A program made the position numbers and the translations under genes. A stretch of 64,000 bases of DNA from Micromonospora citrea (GTDB lineage: Bacteria > Actinomycetota > Actinomycetes > Mycobacteriales > Micromonosporaceae): positions 1,962,501 through 2,026,500 of the forward strand of contig NZ_FMHZ01000002.1 in assembly GCF_900090315.1 (NCBI RefSeq). The letters run 5' to 3'. The notes beneath the pieces were generated by a model. The model worked only from the letters and a program-made list of their open reading frames with translations. It did no database searches and was not told the DNA's origin. Position 1 is the stretch's first letter. Each line of letters begins with the position of its first letter. Positions 31,862 to 41,626 of the stretch are shown piece by piece.

Positions 31862-34315
31862 TCACACGGCGGCCAGCACCGCGGCCTCCAGCCGGGCGCG
31901 GGCGACGTCGTCCGGCCAGCCGCCGACGAGGTAGAACGCGTCCACCACGTCCCCGCCGAGGGTGGAGATCCGCGCCGCCCGCACCTGGGCGCCGGCCTCG
32001 TCGAGGGCGCAGGTGACCCGGTAGAGCAGCCCGGCCGCGTCGGCGGCGCGCAACTCCAGCAGCACGGCGTCGGTGGCCGCCTCCCGGTGCCAGACCACCC
32101 GCGGCGCGGCCCCCTCCGCCCGCGCCGCGAGGGCCCGGCCGCGCAGCCGCTGGGTGACCGAGACGTCGCCGTTCACCGCGCGGCGCAGGTCGGCACCGAG
32201 CGCGACCGGGTCGGGCGCCAGCCCGTGGCGGGGCTGCACCCGGCACTCGACCAGGGCCCGGCCGTCGACCGTGGCGGCGTCGGCGGAGATCACCTCCAGC
32301 CGGTGCAGGGCCAGGCAGCCGGCCACCGTCGCGAGCAGGCCGCGCCGGTCCGCCGCGGCCACCGCCACCCGGTCCCCCGTCAGGTGTACGACCGGCAGGG
32401 GCCCCGCCAGCAGCGCCGGGTCCGGAGCGGGCGGGGCGGGCGGCGAGCCGGTGTCCAGCGCGGTGCGCACCCGGGCGACCAGTTCGGCGACCAGCCGGCC
32501 CTTCCACTGCGACCAGGCCGCCGGCCCGGTGGCGGCGGCGTCCGCCCGGACCAGGGCGTGCAGCAGGTCGAGGGTGGTGGCGTCGCCGACCCGCTCGGCC
32601 ACCCCGGCGATGGTGACCGGATCGGCGAGGTCACGCCGGGTGGCCACGTCGGGCAGCAGCAGGTGCAGCCGGACCAGCGTGCCGATCAGTGCCGCCTCGG
32701 GGGCGGGCAGGCCGATCCGGGCGGCCACCGCCTCGGCGAGCGGTGCCCCGGCCGCGCTGTGGTCGGCGGGCGTGTGCCCCCCGTCGCCCCCGGCCGGCAG
32801 CCCCTTGCCGATGTCGTGCAGCAGGGCGCCGAGCAGCAGCAGGTCGGGGCGGTCCACCTCGCGGGTGTGCCGGGCGGCCTCGGCCGCGGTCTGCACGAGG
32901 TGCCGGTCGAGGGTGAACCGGTGCACCGGGTTGTGCTGCGGGAGGCTGCGCAGCCGGGTCCACTCGGGCAGCCAGCGCTCGACCAGCCCGTACCGGTCGC
33001 AGGTCTCCCAGGCCGGCACCAGGCCGGGACCGGCGCCGAGCAGGGTGACCAGCGCGGCCCGGGCCTCGGCCGGCCACGGCGCCGGCAGCGGCGGGCAGTA
33101 CGCGGCGAGCCACTCGCAGGTGGCGCGGGCGATCGGCAGCCGGGTGGTGGCCGCGGCGGCGGCGACCCGCAGCGACAGGCTCGGGTCGGGCCGGGCGCCG
33201 ATCGCGGTACGGGCCAGCACCAGCTCGCCGTCGTGCGCCACGACGTCCCGGGCGACCGGCCGGCGCAGCGGTCGCCCGTCGGCCCCCCGGCGGCGGCCGG
33301 AGCGGAGCCGGTCGGCGGCGCGGAAGGCGTCGTCGAGGGCGTGGCTGACGGTCCGGGCGTCGCCGGCGATCCGGCGCAGCAGCGCGTCCCCGTCACCGAC
33401 GGCGCGCGGCGCGCCGGGCGGGGAATGCGGCGGTGGCACGGCCCCGGGCGGTGGCGACGGCGTGGCGCCGGGCGGTGGCGACGGCGCGGCGCCGGGCGCC
33501 CCGGGCAGGGGGCGTGGCGGCGGCGCGGCCTCGGCCGGGCCGGGCGCGGGCTGGCGCAGCCCGAGCAGCGCGGCGACGCCGTCGCGTTCCTGGGCGACCA
33601 GCCGGTCGACCCGGCGGCCGACCTGCGTGTGCAGCGCGTCCCTGGTGTCCAGCAGCCGCCGGTGCGCGGCGTGGACGGCGGGGCGCAGGGCGTCGGTGAT
33701 CCCGGCGGTGGCGATGGCCCGCAGCAGGCCGACGTCGCGCAGCCCGCCGGCGGCCTCCTTCAGGTCGCCTTCGAGCAGGAAGGCCAGCTCGCCGTGGGCC
33801 TCCCAGCGGGCGGCGGTGAGCTCGCGCAGCCCCGCGAGCCGCCGCACGGCGGTCCGTCGCCAGTGGTCGAGAGCGGCCCGGACGAGGGTGTCGGCGAGCG
33901 CGGCGTCCCCGGCCACCAGCCGCGCGTCCAGCAGCCCGAGCGCCACCTTCACGTCGTCGCGGGCGACCGCCAGCGCCTCGTCGACGGTCCGCACGGAGTG
34001 GTCCAGCCGCAGCCCGGCGTCCCAGATCGGATACCAGAGGGAGGCGGCCAGCTCGTCCACGCCGGCCACCCCGGCGTGCAGCAGCACGAGGTCCAGGTCG
34101 CCGTGCGGGGCGCACTGCCGCCGTCCCAGCCCGCCGACGGCGACCAGCGCCACCCCCGGCCGGGCCGGCAGCAGCCCGCCCAGCCACCGGTCGTGGGCGT
34201 CGGCTCGGGCGGCCCGGGCCGCCTCCCCGACGCCCCCGGCCGCCCCGCCGCCCGGGAGGCCCGCGCCGCCGTCCCCGGCGTGCCCCGGCGCGGCCCTCCC
34301 GATCGGCGAGGTCAT
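31862..34315 (-). CDS. glnD: PII uridylyl/adenylyltransferase-type protein GlnD
   Basis: GlnD modifies and demodifies the PII protein in response to nitrogen status; in actinobacteria PII is adenylylated. The 817-aa product has the nucleotidyltransferase motif VAVGGLGRRQCAPHGDLDL (about 59-77; Gly replaces the usual Ser before Asp), a HD domain (LLGALLHDIGKG and HTPADHS) and two C-terminal ACT domains. Between the first and HD domains lies a Pro/Gly-rich insertion (about 260-305; PSPPPGAT units). The ATG at 34315 lies 16 bp after the glnK stop. It completes the amt-glnK-glnD operon. Confidence 0.95.
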   Translation of the reverse strand: MTSPIGRAAPGHAGDGGAGLPGGGAAGGVGEAARAARADAHDRWLGGLLPARPGVALVAVGGLGRRQCAPHGDLDLVLLHAGVAGVDELAASLWYPIWDAGLRLDHSVRTVDEALAVARDDVKVALGLLDARLVAGDAALADTLVRAALDHWRRTAVRRLAGLRELTAARWEAHGELAFLLEGDLKEAAGGLRDVGLLRAIATAGITDALRPAVHAAHRRLLDTRDALHTQVGRRVDRLVAQERDGVAALLGLRQPAPGPAEAAPPPRPLPGAPGAAPSPPPGATPSPPPGAVPPPHSPPGAPRAVGDGDALLRRIAGDARTVSHALDDAFRAADRLRSGRRRGADGRPLRRPVARDVVAHDGELVLARTAIGARPDPSLSLRVAAAAATTRLPIARATCEWLAAYCPPLPAPWPAEARAALVTLLGAGPGLVPAWETCDRYGLVERWLPEWTRLRSLPQHNPVHRFTLDRHLVQTAAEAARHTREVDRPDLLLLGALLHDIGKGLPAGGDGGHTPADHSAAGAPLAEAVAARIGLPAPEAALIGTLVRLHLLLPDVATRRDLADPVTIAGVAERVGDATTLDLLHALVRADAAATGPAAWSQWKGRLVAELVARVRTALDTGSPPAPPAPDPALLAGPLPVVHLTGDRVAVAAADRRGLLATVAGCLALHRLEVISADAATVDGRALVECRVQPRHGLAPDPVALGADLRRAVNGDVSVTQRLRGRALAARAEGAAPRVVWHREAATDAVLLELRAADAAGLLYRVTCALDEAGAQVRAARISTLGGDVVDAFYLVGGWPDDVARARLEAAVLAAV

Positions 34316-34331
34316 CCCGGTCGTGGCCCGC

Positions 34332-36150
<1,819 letters not shown>

Positions 36151-36240
36151 ACCGGCCTCCTAAATGTGAAGTTCCCTCCTTCCCGGCTTCCGGGGCAGCG
36201 TCGCCCGTACGCCGGATGCGCGGAAGCCTGCTCGCTCCCT

Positions 36241-36300
36241 GTTTCCCCCAGCGTCACCCGTCGATTTCCGGACGGTGACGGCTTGTTTCGGACGTGTGAA
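36241..36300 (-). promoter_or_regulatory. Three GlnR-type boxes upstream of amt
   Basis: Reading the minus strand, three a/b box pairs occur in tandem: TTCAC-n6-GAAAC (36300-36285), GTCAC-n6-GAAAT (36279-36264) and GTGAC-n7-GAAAC (36257-36241). They match the actinobacterial GlnR pattern gTnAC-n6-GaAAC with 5-6 nt between pairs. The amt-glnK-glnD operon is a known GlnR target in Streptomyces and mycobacteria, so nitrogen-limitation control is likely. Confidence 0.7.
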
Positions 36301-36336
36301 GAGAACCTCACCGCGGCGCGCGGCGGCACCCACCGC

Positions 36337-37125
36337 TCAGCGCAGCGCGTACTCCAGCGCGTGGCGCTCGTAGTCGAGCAGCCGCAGGTCCCGCATCGGC
36401 CGGCGCAGGTGCCCCTTGTGCACGATCCGGACGAACGCCGGCTCACCGGCGGCGGCCATCCGGCGGATGCCCTCGACGTGGTCCACGATCCGCTTGCGGA
36501 TGGTCCGGATCAGCCGGTGCCGGTCGCGCGGGATCAGCCCGTACGCGTCGGCGAAGAGGCGCAGCCGGCGCGGCCGGTCCGGGTGCTTCCAGCCGAGCGT
36601 GATGGAGTCCCGGTCGGAGAAGATCGGCACCCAGGTCCAGGCCGCGTACGCCACGTCGTAGATCCGCGCGCCGGGCGAGGCGAGGTCGAAGTCGATCAGC
36701 CCGAGGGTGCCGTCGGGCCGCCAGATCACGTTGTGCGGGGCGGCGTCGTGGTGACAGATCACCTCGGTGTCCGGCGGCGGCGGGCCGAACGAGCGCCAGA
36801 CCGCGCCGGGCGGCGGCACGAAGCCGTACTGGGCGTCGTGGAACATCCGCAGCATGGTGGCCACGGTCACCAGCGCCTCGTCGGTGACCCAGTGCGGGGC
36901 CAGCGGGTATTCCCCGCACTCCCCCTCCAGGTATGACAGGACCTCACGGTTGCGCTCGTCCATGCCGAGCGCGCGGGGGGCGCCGGTGAAGCCCACGTAC
37001 TCCAGGTGGCGCAGCAGGGCGTGCACCGAGGGCGTCCACGGCCCGGCGTTGCGCCGGACCGTGTCGCCGACCCGGACCACGGTGCTGACGTTCCCGCCGT
37101 GCAGCGGGATCTCCTGCGAAGTCAC
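36337..37125 (-). CDS. Aminoglycoside phosphotransferase-family kinase
   Basis: The 262-aa product belongs to the APH/choline-kinase fold. It has the Brenner catalytic motif ICHHDAAPHNVIW (H-x-D-x4-N) and the metal-binding LIDFDLASPG. The N-lobe begins with PLHGGNVSTVVRVGDTVRR. The substrate is not known, and clinical resistance is not implied. The GTG at 37125 has GGGAG 7 nt upstream; a GTG at 37200, 7 bp after the ftsY stop, is an alternative that adds 25 residues. It probably belongs to the ftsY transcript. Confidence 0.83.
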   Translation of the reverse strand: MTSQEIPLHGGNVSTVVRVGDTVRRNAGPWTPSVHALLRHLEYVGFTGAPRALGMDERNREVLSYLEGECGEYPLAPHWVTDEALVTVATMLRMFHDAQYGFVPPPGAVWRSFGPPPPDTEVICHHDAAPHNVIWRPDGTLGLIDFDLASPGARIYDVAYAAWTWVPIFSDRDSITLGWKHPDRPRRLRLFADAYGLIPRDRHRLIRTIRKRIVDHVEGIRRMAAAGEPAFVRIVHKGHLRRPMRDLRLLDYERHALEYALR

Positions 37126-37207
37126 GTACGGTCTCCCGAGGCGCTGCGACGGGTGGCTGGGGTCGCGCCACCCGGCGTAGGCGCGATCGTCGGTCGTCAC
37201 TGCGAGG

Positions 37208-38395
37208 TTACGCGTCCCGGGCGAGCGGCTCGGTACCGAGCAGCGCGTCGACGAACTGCGCGGGGTCGAACGGCGCCAGGTCGTCCTTGCCCTCGCCCAG
37301 CCCCACCAGCTTGACCGGGATGCCCAGCTTGCGCTGCACGGCGATCACGATGCCGCCCTTGGCGGTGCCGTCGAGCTTGGTGAGCACCACGCCGGTCACG
37401 TTGACGACCTCGGTGAAGACGCGGGCCTGCTCCAGCCCGTTCTGGCCGGTCGTGGCGTCCAGGACCAGCAGCGTCTCGTCGATCGGGCCGTGCTTCTCCA
37501 CCACCCGCTTGACCTTGCCCAGCTCGTCCATCAGGCCGACCTTGTTCTGCAGGCGGCCGGCGGTGTCGATCAGCACGGTGTCCACGCCCGTGTCGATGCC
37601 CCGCTTGACGGCGTCGAAGGCCACGCTGGCCGGGTCGGCCGCCTCCGGGCCCCGGACGGTCTCCGCGCCGACCCGCCCGCCCCAGGTCTCCAGCTGGTCC
37701 GCGGCGGCGGCCCGGAAGGTGTCGGCGGCGCCGAGCAGCACGCTGCGGCCGTCGGCGACGAGCACCCGGGCGATCTTGCCGCAGGTCGTGGTCTTGCCCG
37801 CGCCGTTGACGCCGACCACCAGCAGCACCGCCGGCACGCCGTCCTTGCCGGCGGTGCGCAGCGACCGGTCCAGCGTCGGGTCGAGCGCGTTGACCAGCTC
37901 GGCGGCGAGCAGCGCGCGCAGCTCGGCGGCCGACCGGGTGCCGAGGACCCGGGTGCGCTCGCGCAGCCGGTCGACGATGTCCCGGGTGGCGTCGATGCCG
38001 ACGTCGGCGGTGATCAGGCTGTCCTCGATCTCCTCCCAGGCGTCCTCGTCGAGGTGGTCGCGGCTGAGCAGGCCGAGCAGGCTCTTGCCGAAGACGTTCT
38101 GCGAGCGGGAGAGCCGGGACCGCAGCCGGACCAACCGCCCGGCGGTCGGCTCGGGGACCTCCAGCACCGGGGCCGGGGCCTCCACGACCGGCGGCTCCAC
38201 CAGGATCCCGGTGGAGATCTCGGCCTCCGGCGCCTCCACCGGCGGGCCGGCCAGGTCCTCCTCGGCCCTGGTCTCGACCTCCGTCTCGGGCAGCGGCGGC
38301 TCCGGACGCCGGCGCAGCCGCGGCACGACCAGCCCGATGCCGCCAAGGATCAGCACGCCGAGCAGGGCGAGTGCGATGAGGAGGTATTCGGTCAT
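37208..38395 (-). CDS. ftsY: Signal recognition particle receptor FtsY
   Basis: FtsY is the SRP receptor; its GTPase works with Ffh to hand ribosomes to the translocon. The 395-aa product starts with a hydrophobic helix (LLIALALLGVLILGGIGLVV), so it is membrane-anchored, followed by an acidic linker and the NG domain: VVGVNGAGKTTTCGKIA, DTAGRL, TKLDGTAKGG and VGLGEGKDDLAPFD. The ATG at 38395 has a GGAAGGA site. It is followed by a phosphotransferase gene. Confidence 0.97.
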   Translation of the reverse strand: MTEYLLIALALLGVLILGGIGLVVPRLRRRPEPPLPETEVETRAEEDLAGPPVEAPEAEISTGILVEPPVVEAPAPVLEVPEPTAGRLVRLRSRLSRSQNVFGKSLLGLLSRDHLDEDAWEEIEDSLITADVGIDATRDIVDRLRERTRVLGTRSAAELRALLAAELVNALDPTLDRSLRTAGKDGVPAVLLVVGVNGAGKTTTCGKIARVLVADGRSVLLGAADTFRAAAADQLETWGGRVGAETVRGPEAADPASVAFDAVKRGIDTGVDTVLIDTAGRLQNKVGLMDELGKVKRVVEKHGPIDETLLVLDATTGQNGLEQARVFTEVVNVTGVVLTKLDGTAKGGIVIAVQRKLGIPVKLVGLGEGKDDLAPFDPAQFVDALLGTEPLARDA

Positions 38396-38545
38396 GCCGG
38401 AATCCTTCCAGATGCCGGCGAAGCTGTCCCAGCCACCGCTCCCGGCGGCCCCTCCGGGAACCCGGCGTAGGCTCGGTCACAGCCAGCAGTGGTGCGACCG
38501 CCGGCCGGGTAGTAAAGATGAAGTCCGCTCACCTGGAGGTCGACC

Positions 38546-40258
38546 ATGCCCGCGGCACACCTGCTCATCGGCCCGTTGCTGCGGCGGGTGGTCGGGACGC
38601 GGGCCACCGTCTGGGTCGAGACCAGCGCGCCCGCCGTGGTCACCGTCCGCACCGCCGGCGGCGCCGTCGGCACCGCGCCCACCTTCTCCGCGTACGACCA
38701 CCACTACGCGCTCGTCGTGGTGGAGGGGCTCGCCCCGGACAGCGCGACCACCTACGAGGTGCTGATCGACGACGAGGTCGCCTGGCCGGTGGCGAAGAGC
38801 GGCTTCCCGCCCAGCGTGATCCGCACCCGGCCGGCCGACGACCTCGACCGGCCCGTCCGGCTCGTCTTCGGCTCCTGCCGGGAGACCACCCAGCACGCCA
38901 CGACCCGGCGGCTGCCCCCGGACGCGCTCGACGCGTACGCCCGGCGGCTCATGGCCGCCCCCGACCCGGCCGACCTGCCCGACCTGCTGGTCCTCCTCGG
39001 CGACCAGGTCTACGCCGACGTGACCTCCCCCACAGTGCGGCGGCTGCTGAAGCGGCGCCGGCGGCGGCCGAAGGGCGCCCCGGCCGACCAGGTGGTCAGC
39101 TTCGACGAGTACACGAAGCTCTACCTGGAGTCCTGGCGCGACCCGGAGATCCGCTGGCTGTTCTCCACCGTGCCGAGCGTGATGATCTTCGACGACCACG
39201 AGGTCATCGACGACTGGAACACCTCGGCCTCCTGGCGGGCCGACATGCGCGAGCAGCCGTGGTGGGCGGAGCGGATCACCAGCGGCCTCGCGTCCTACTG
39301 GGTCTACCAGCACCTGGGCAACCTCTCCCCCGACGAGATCGCCGCCGACCCGGTCTACGCCAAAGTCGTCGCGGCGGAGGACGCCACCGGCGTGCTGCGC
39401 GAGTTCGGGCAGCGGGTCGACACCGAGGCCGACCTCGCCCACGACACCGAGCGGTGGCGCGCCGTGCAGTACCAGTGGAGCTACGCGCTGGACCTGGGCC
39501 GGACCCGGCTGGTCATGCTCGACAACCGGTGCAGCCGGGTGCTGGAGCCCGGCCAGCGGGCCATGCTGCCCCCGGGCGAGTGGTCGTGGTTCCTCGACCG
39601 GGCCCACGGCGTCTACGACCACCTCGTGGTCGGCTCCTCGCTGCCGTGGCTGCTGCCGCCGGGCATCCACCACGTCGAGGCGTGGAACGAGAAGCTCGCC
39701 GACTCCCGGCGGCGCTGGATCGGGCGCCTGTCCGAGAAGCTGCGCCGAGGGCTGGACCTGGAACACTGGGCCGCCTTCCGCCGCTCGTTCGACGCGCTGG
39801 GCGCGCTCTTCGCCCGCATCGGCAGCGGCACACCGGGCGGACCGGGCGAGCGGGTCGGGGCCGGGCCCGCGTACGCGCCGCCGGCCTCGATCAGCGTGCT
39901 CTCCGGTGACGTGCACCACTCGTACGTGGCGCGGGCCCGGTTCGACGACCGGAGCGTCGTCACCCCCGTGCACCAGCTCACCTGCTCGCCCATCCACAAC
40001 CAGGTGCCCGCCGGGATGCGCCCGCTGATGCGGCTGGGCTGGTCGCCCGGCCCCGCCGGGGCCACCCGGGCGCTCGCCCGCTCGGCCGGGGTCCGCCGCC
40101 CGTCGCTGCGGTGGAAGCGGCTGGCCGGCCCGTACTTCGGCAACGCCGTCGCCACGCTGGTGCACACCGGTCGGGCCGCCGAGGTGACCATCGAGGGCAC
40201 CACGAGCGACGGCCACCTGCGGCCGGTGATGCGGCAGCGCCTGGCCGACGGCGACTGA
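38546..40258 (+). CDS. Alkaline phosphatase D family protein
   Basis: PhoD-type phosphatases are calcium- and iron-dependent phosphodiesterases/monoesterases. The 570-aa product has an N-terminal fibronectin-like domain (about 1-95; TYEVLIDD) and the metallophosphatase domain with FGSCRET, LLGDQVYAD, FDDHEVIDDWN, VLSGDVHHSYVA. No signal peptide is visible, unlike classical secreted PhoD. The ATG at 38546 has GGAGG 8 nt upstream. It is divergent from ftsY. A cytoplasmic phosphoesterase of unknown substrate is the safest reading. Confidence 0.9.
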   Translation: MPAAHLLIGPLLRRVVGTRATVWVETSAPAVVTVRTAGGAVGTAPTFSAYDHHYALVVVEGLAPDSATTYEVLIDDEVAWPVAKSGFPPSVIRTRPADDLDRPVRLVFGSCRETTQHATTRRLPPDALDAYARRLMAAPDPADLPDLLVLLGDQVYADVTSPTVRRLLKRRRRRPKGAPADQVVSFDEYTKLYLESWRDPEIRWLFSTVPSVMIFDDHEVIDDWNTSASWRADMREQPWWAERITSGLASYWVYQHLGNLSPDEIAADPVYAKVVAAEDATGVLREFGQRVDTEADLAHDTERWRAVQYQWSYALDLGRTRLVMLDNRCSRVLEPGQRAMLPPGEWSWFLDRAHGVYDHLVVGSSLPWLLPPGIHHVEAWNEKLADSRRRWIGRLSEKLRRGLDLEHWAAFRRSFDALGALFARIGSGTPGGPGERVGAGPAYAPPASISVLSGDVHHSYVARARFDDRSVVTPVHQLTCSPIHNQVPAGMRPLMRLGWSPGPAGATRALARSAGVRRPSLRWKRLAGPYFGNAVATLVHTGRAAEVTIEGTTSDGHLRPVMRQRLADGD

Positions 40259-40325
40259 GCCACCGGCCGGGCGCGGGCGCGATAACCGGTCGCGATTGTC
40301 GGACCGCTCGGTGAGGATGGCCCGC

Positions 40326-40847
40326 ATGACCTGGCGAGCACCGGAGATCACCCGGACCCCCGAGCCCTACGTCGGCGACGAGCGCACCATGCTGGAGGGC
40401 TGGCTGGATTACCACCGGCAGACCCTGCTGCTCAAGTGCGCCGGGCTGACCGCGGAGCAGTTGAAGACGCCAAGCGTCGAGCCCTCCGGGCTGACCCTGC
40501 TCGGCCTGGTCCGGCACCTGGCCGAGGTGGAGGCCTGGTGGTTCCGGGAGAACCTCGCCGGCGAGCGGGTCGACTACCCCTACTTCACGCCCGACAACCC
40601 GGACGCCGACCACGACGTCAGCGCCGCCGACGCCGAGGCCGACTTCGCCACCTTCCACCGCGAGGTGGAGCTGGCCCGGAGGGCCGCGGCGGGCCGCTCG
40701 CTCGACGAGACCTTCACCGAGGTCGGCCCGAAGCGCCGCACGTTCAACCTGCGCTGGGTCTACGTGCACATGATCGAGGAGTACGCCAGGCACAACGGGC
40801 ACGCCGACCTGATCCGCGAACGCATCGACGGCGTCACCGGGGACTGA
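40326..40847 (+). CDS. DinB-like protein (DUF664)
   Basis: DinB/DUF664 proteins are four-helix bundles; in actinobacteria several are mycothiol-dependent enzymes. The 173-aa product has helix 1 with MLEGWLDYHRQTLLLKCAGL, then LVRHLAEVEAWWFRENLAGE (His near 60), and YVHMIEEYARHNGHADLIRE, so the three His residues of the usual metal triad are present. The ATG at 40326 has GAGGA 8 nt upstream; an upstream in-frame ATG at 40317 overlaps that site. It is convergent with the HAD gene. Confidence 0.88.
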   Translation: MTWRAPEITRTPEPYVGDERTMLEGWLDYHRQTLLLKCAGLTAEQLKTPSVEPSGLTLLGLVRHLAEVEAWWFRENLAGERVDYPYFTPDNPDADHDVSAADAEADFATFHREVELARRAAAGRSLDETFTEVGPKRRTFNLRWVYVHMIEEYARHNGHADLIRERIDGVTGD

Positions 40848-41005
40848 TCCCCTCCGGCCGCCGCGCCTGGCCGACCCGCCCGGCGTGCGGCAGGCGTTCG
40901 CCGGGCGGGGGTCCGACAGCCAGCTCGACGCCGGCGCCGTCCACGGTGACCGGGGTGCGGGGCCTGTGCTGACCGGCCCGCCGGTCGGGCGACGCCGGCC
41001 CCGGC

Positions 41006-41626
41006 TCAGTACGCCAGCGCCGCCCGCAGGTAGCGCAGGTCGGCCGGGCCGCTCCAGCGCAGCGCCGAGAGCCCGGCGGCGCGGGCGCCCCGGACGGCCC
41101 AGTCCTCGTCGTCGACGAAGAGCACCCGCCCCGGCGAGGTCTCCAACGCCTCGCAGGCGGCCTGGAAGTACTCCTTCGCCGGCTTGTGTACCCCGATCTT
41201 CGACGAGTTGACCACCACGTCGAACTCGCCGACGAGGCCGAGCGCCGCCAGGTCGGCGTCGAGCAGGTCGGTGGCGTTCGTGCCGAGCCCGACCCGGATG
41301 CCACCGGCCCGCGCGTCGCGGACCACGTCGAGCACCTCCCGGTCCACCTCGCCCCGGTAGCGCTGCCACTGCTCCACCGCCGCCCGGGCCCGCTCGCGGC
41401 TGCCCACCGACTCGGTGAGCGCGTCGGCGACGCTGGCCACCCAGTCGGCGTGGCTGACCTCGCCGGTCAGCACGGGCCGGAGCCGCCCCCACTGCATGGC
41501 GATCTCGGTGAGCACGCCCTCGGAGAGGCCGTACTCCCGCTCCACGCCGGCGGCCACCGCCGGGTCCCAGCGCCGCAGGACGCCGTCGAAGTCCACCAGG
41601 AGCGCCGTGGCGCGTTCCCGACCCAC
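41006..41626 (-). CDS. HAD family hydrolase
   Basis: The 206-aa product has the HAD motifs in order: VDFDGV with Asp12 (nucleophile) and Asp14, GLGTNAT, KPAKEYFQ with the motif-III Lys, and FVDDEDW. A small helical cap lies between motifs I and II. It resembles phosphoglycolate-phosphatase-like or epoxide-hydrolase-type HAD proteins, but the substrate is unknown. The GTG at 41626 shares its last base with the smc stop (TAGTG), so it is co-transcribed with smc. Confidence 0.88.
   Translation of the reverse strand: MGRERATALLVDFDGVLRRWDPAVAAGVEREYGLSEGVLTEIAMQWGRLRPVLTGEVSHADWVASVADALTESVGSRERARAAVEQWQRYRGEVDREVLDVVRDARAGGIRVGLGTNATDLLDADLAALGLVGEFDVVVNSSKIGVHKPAKEYFQAACEALETSPGRVLFVDDEDWAVRGARAAGLSALRWSGPADLRYLRAALAY

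Noticed and set aside
36337..37125. Aminoglycoside resistance gene
   Set aside because: The fold matches, but the position in the core genome and lack of any resistance context favour a housekeeping small-molecule kinase.
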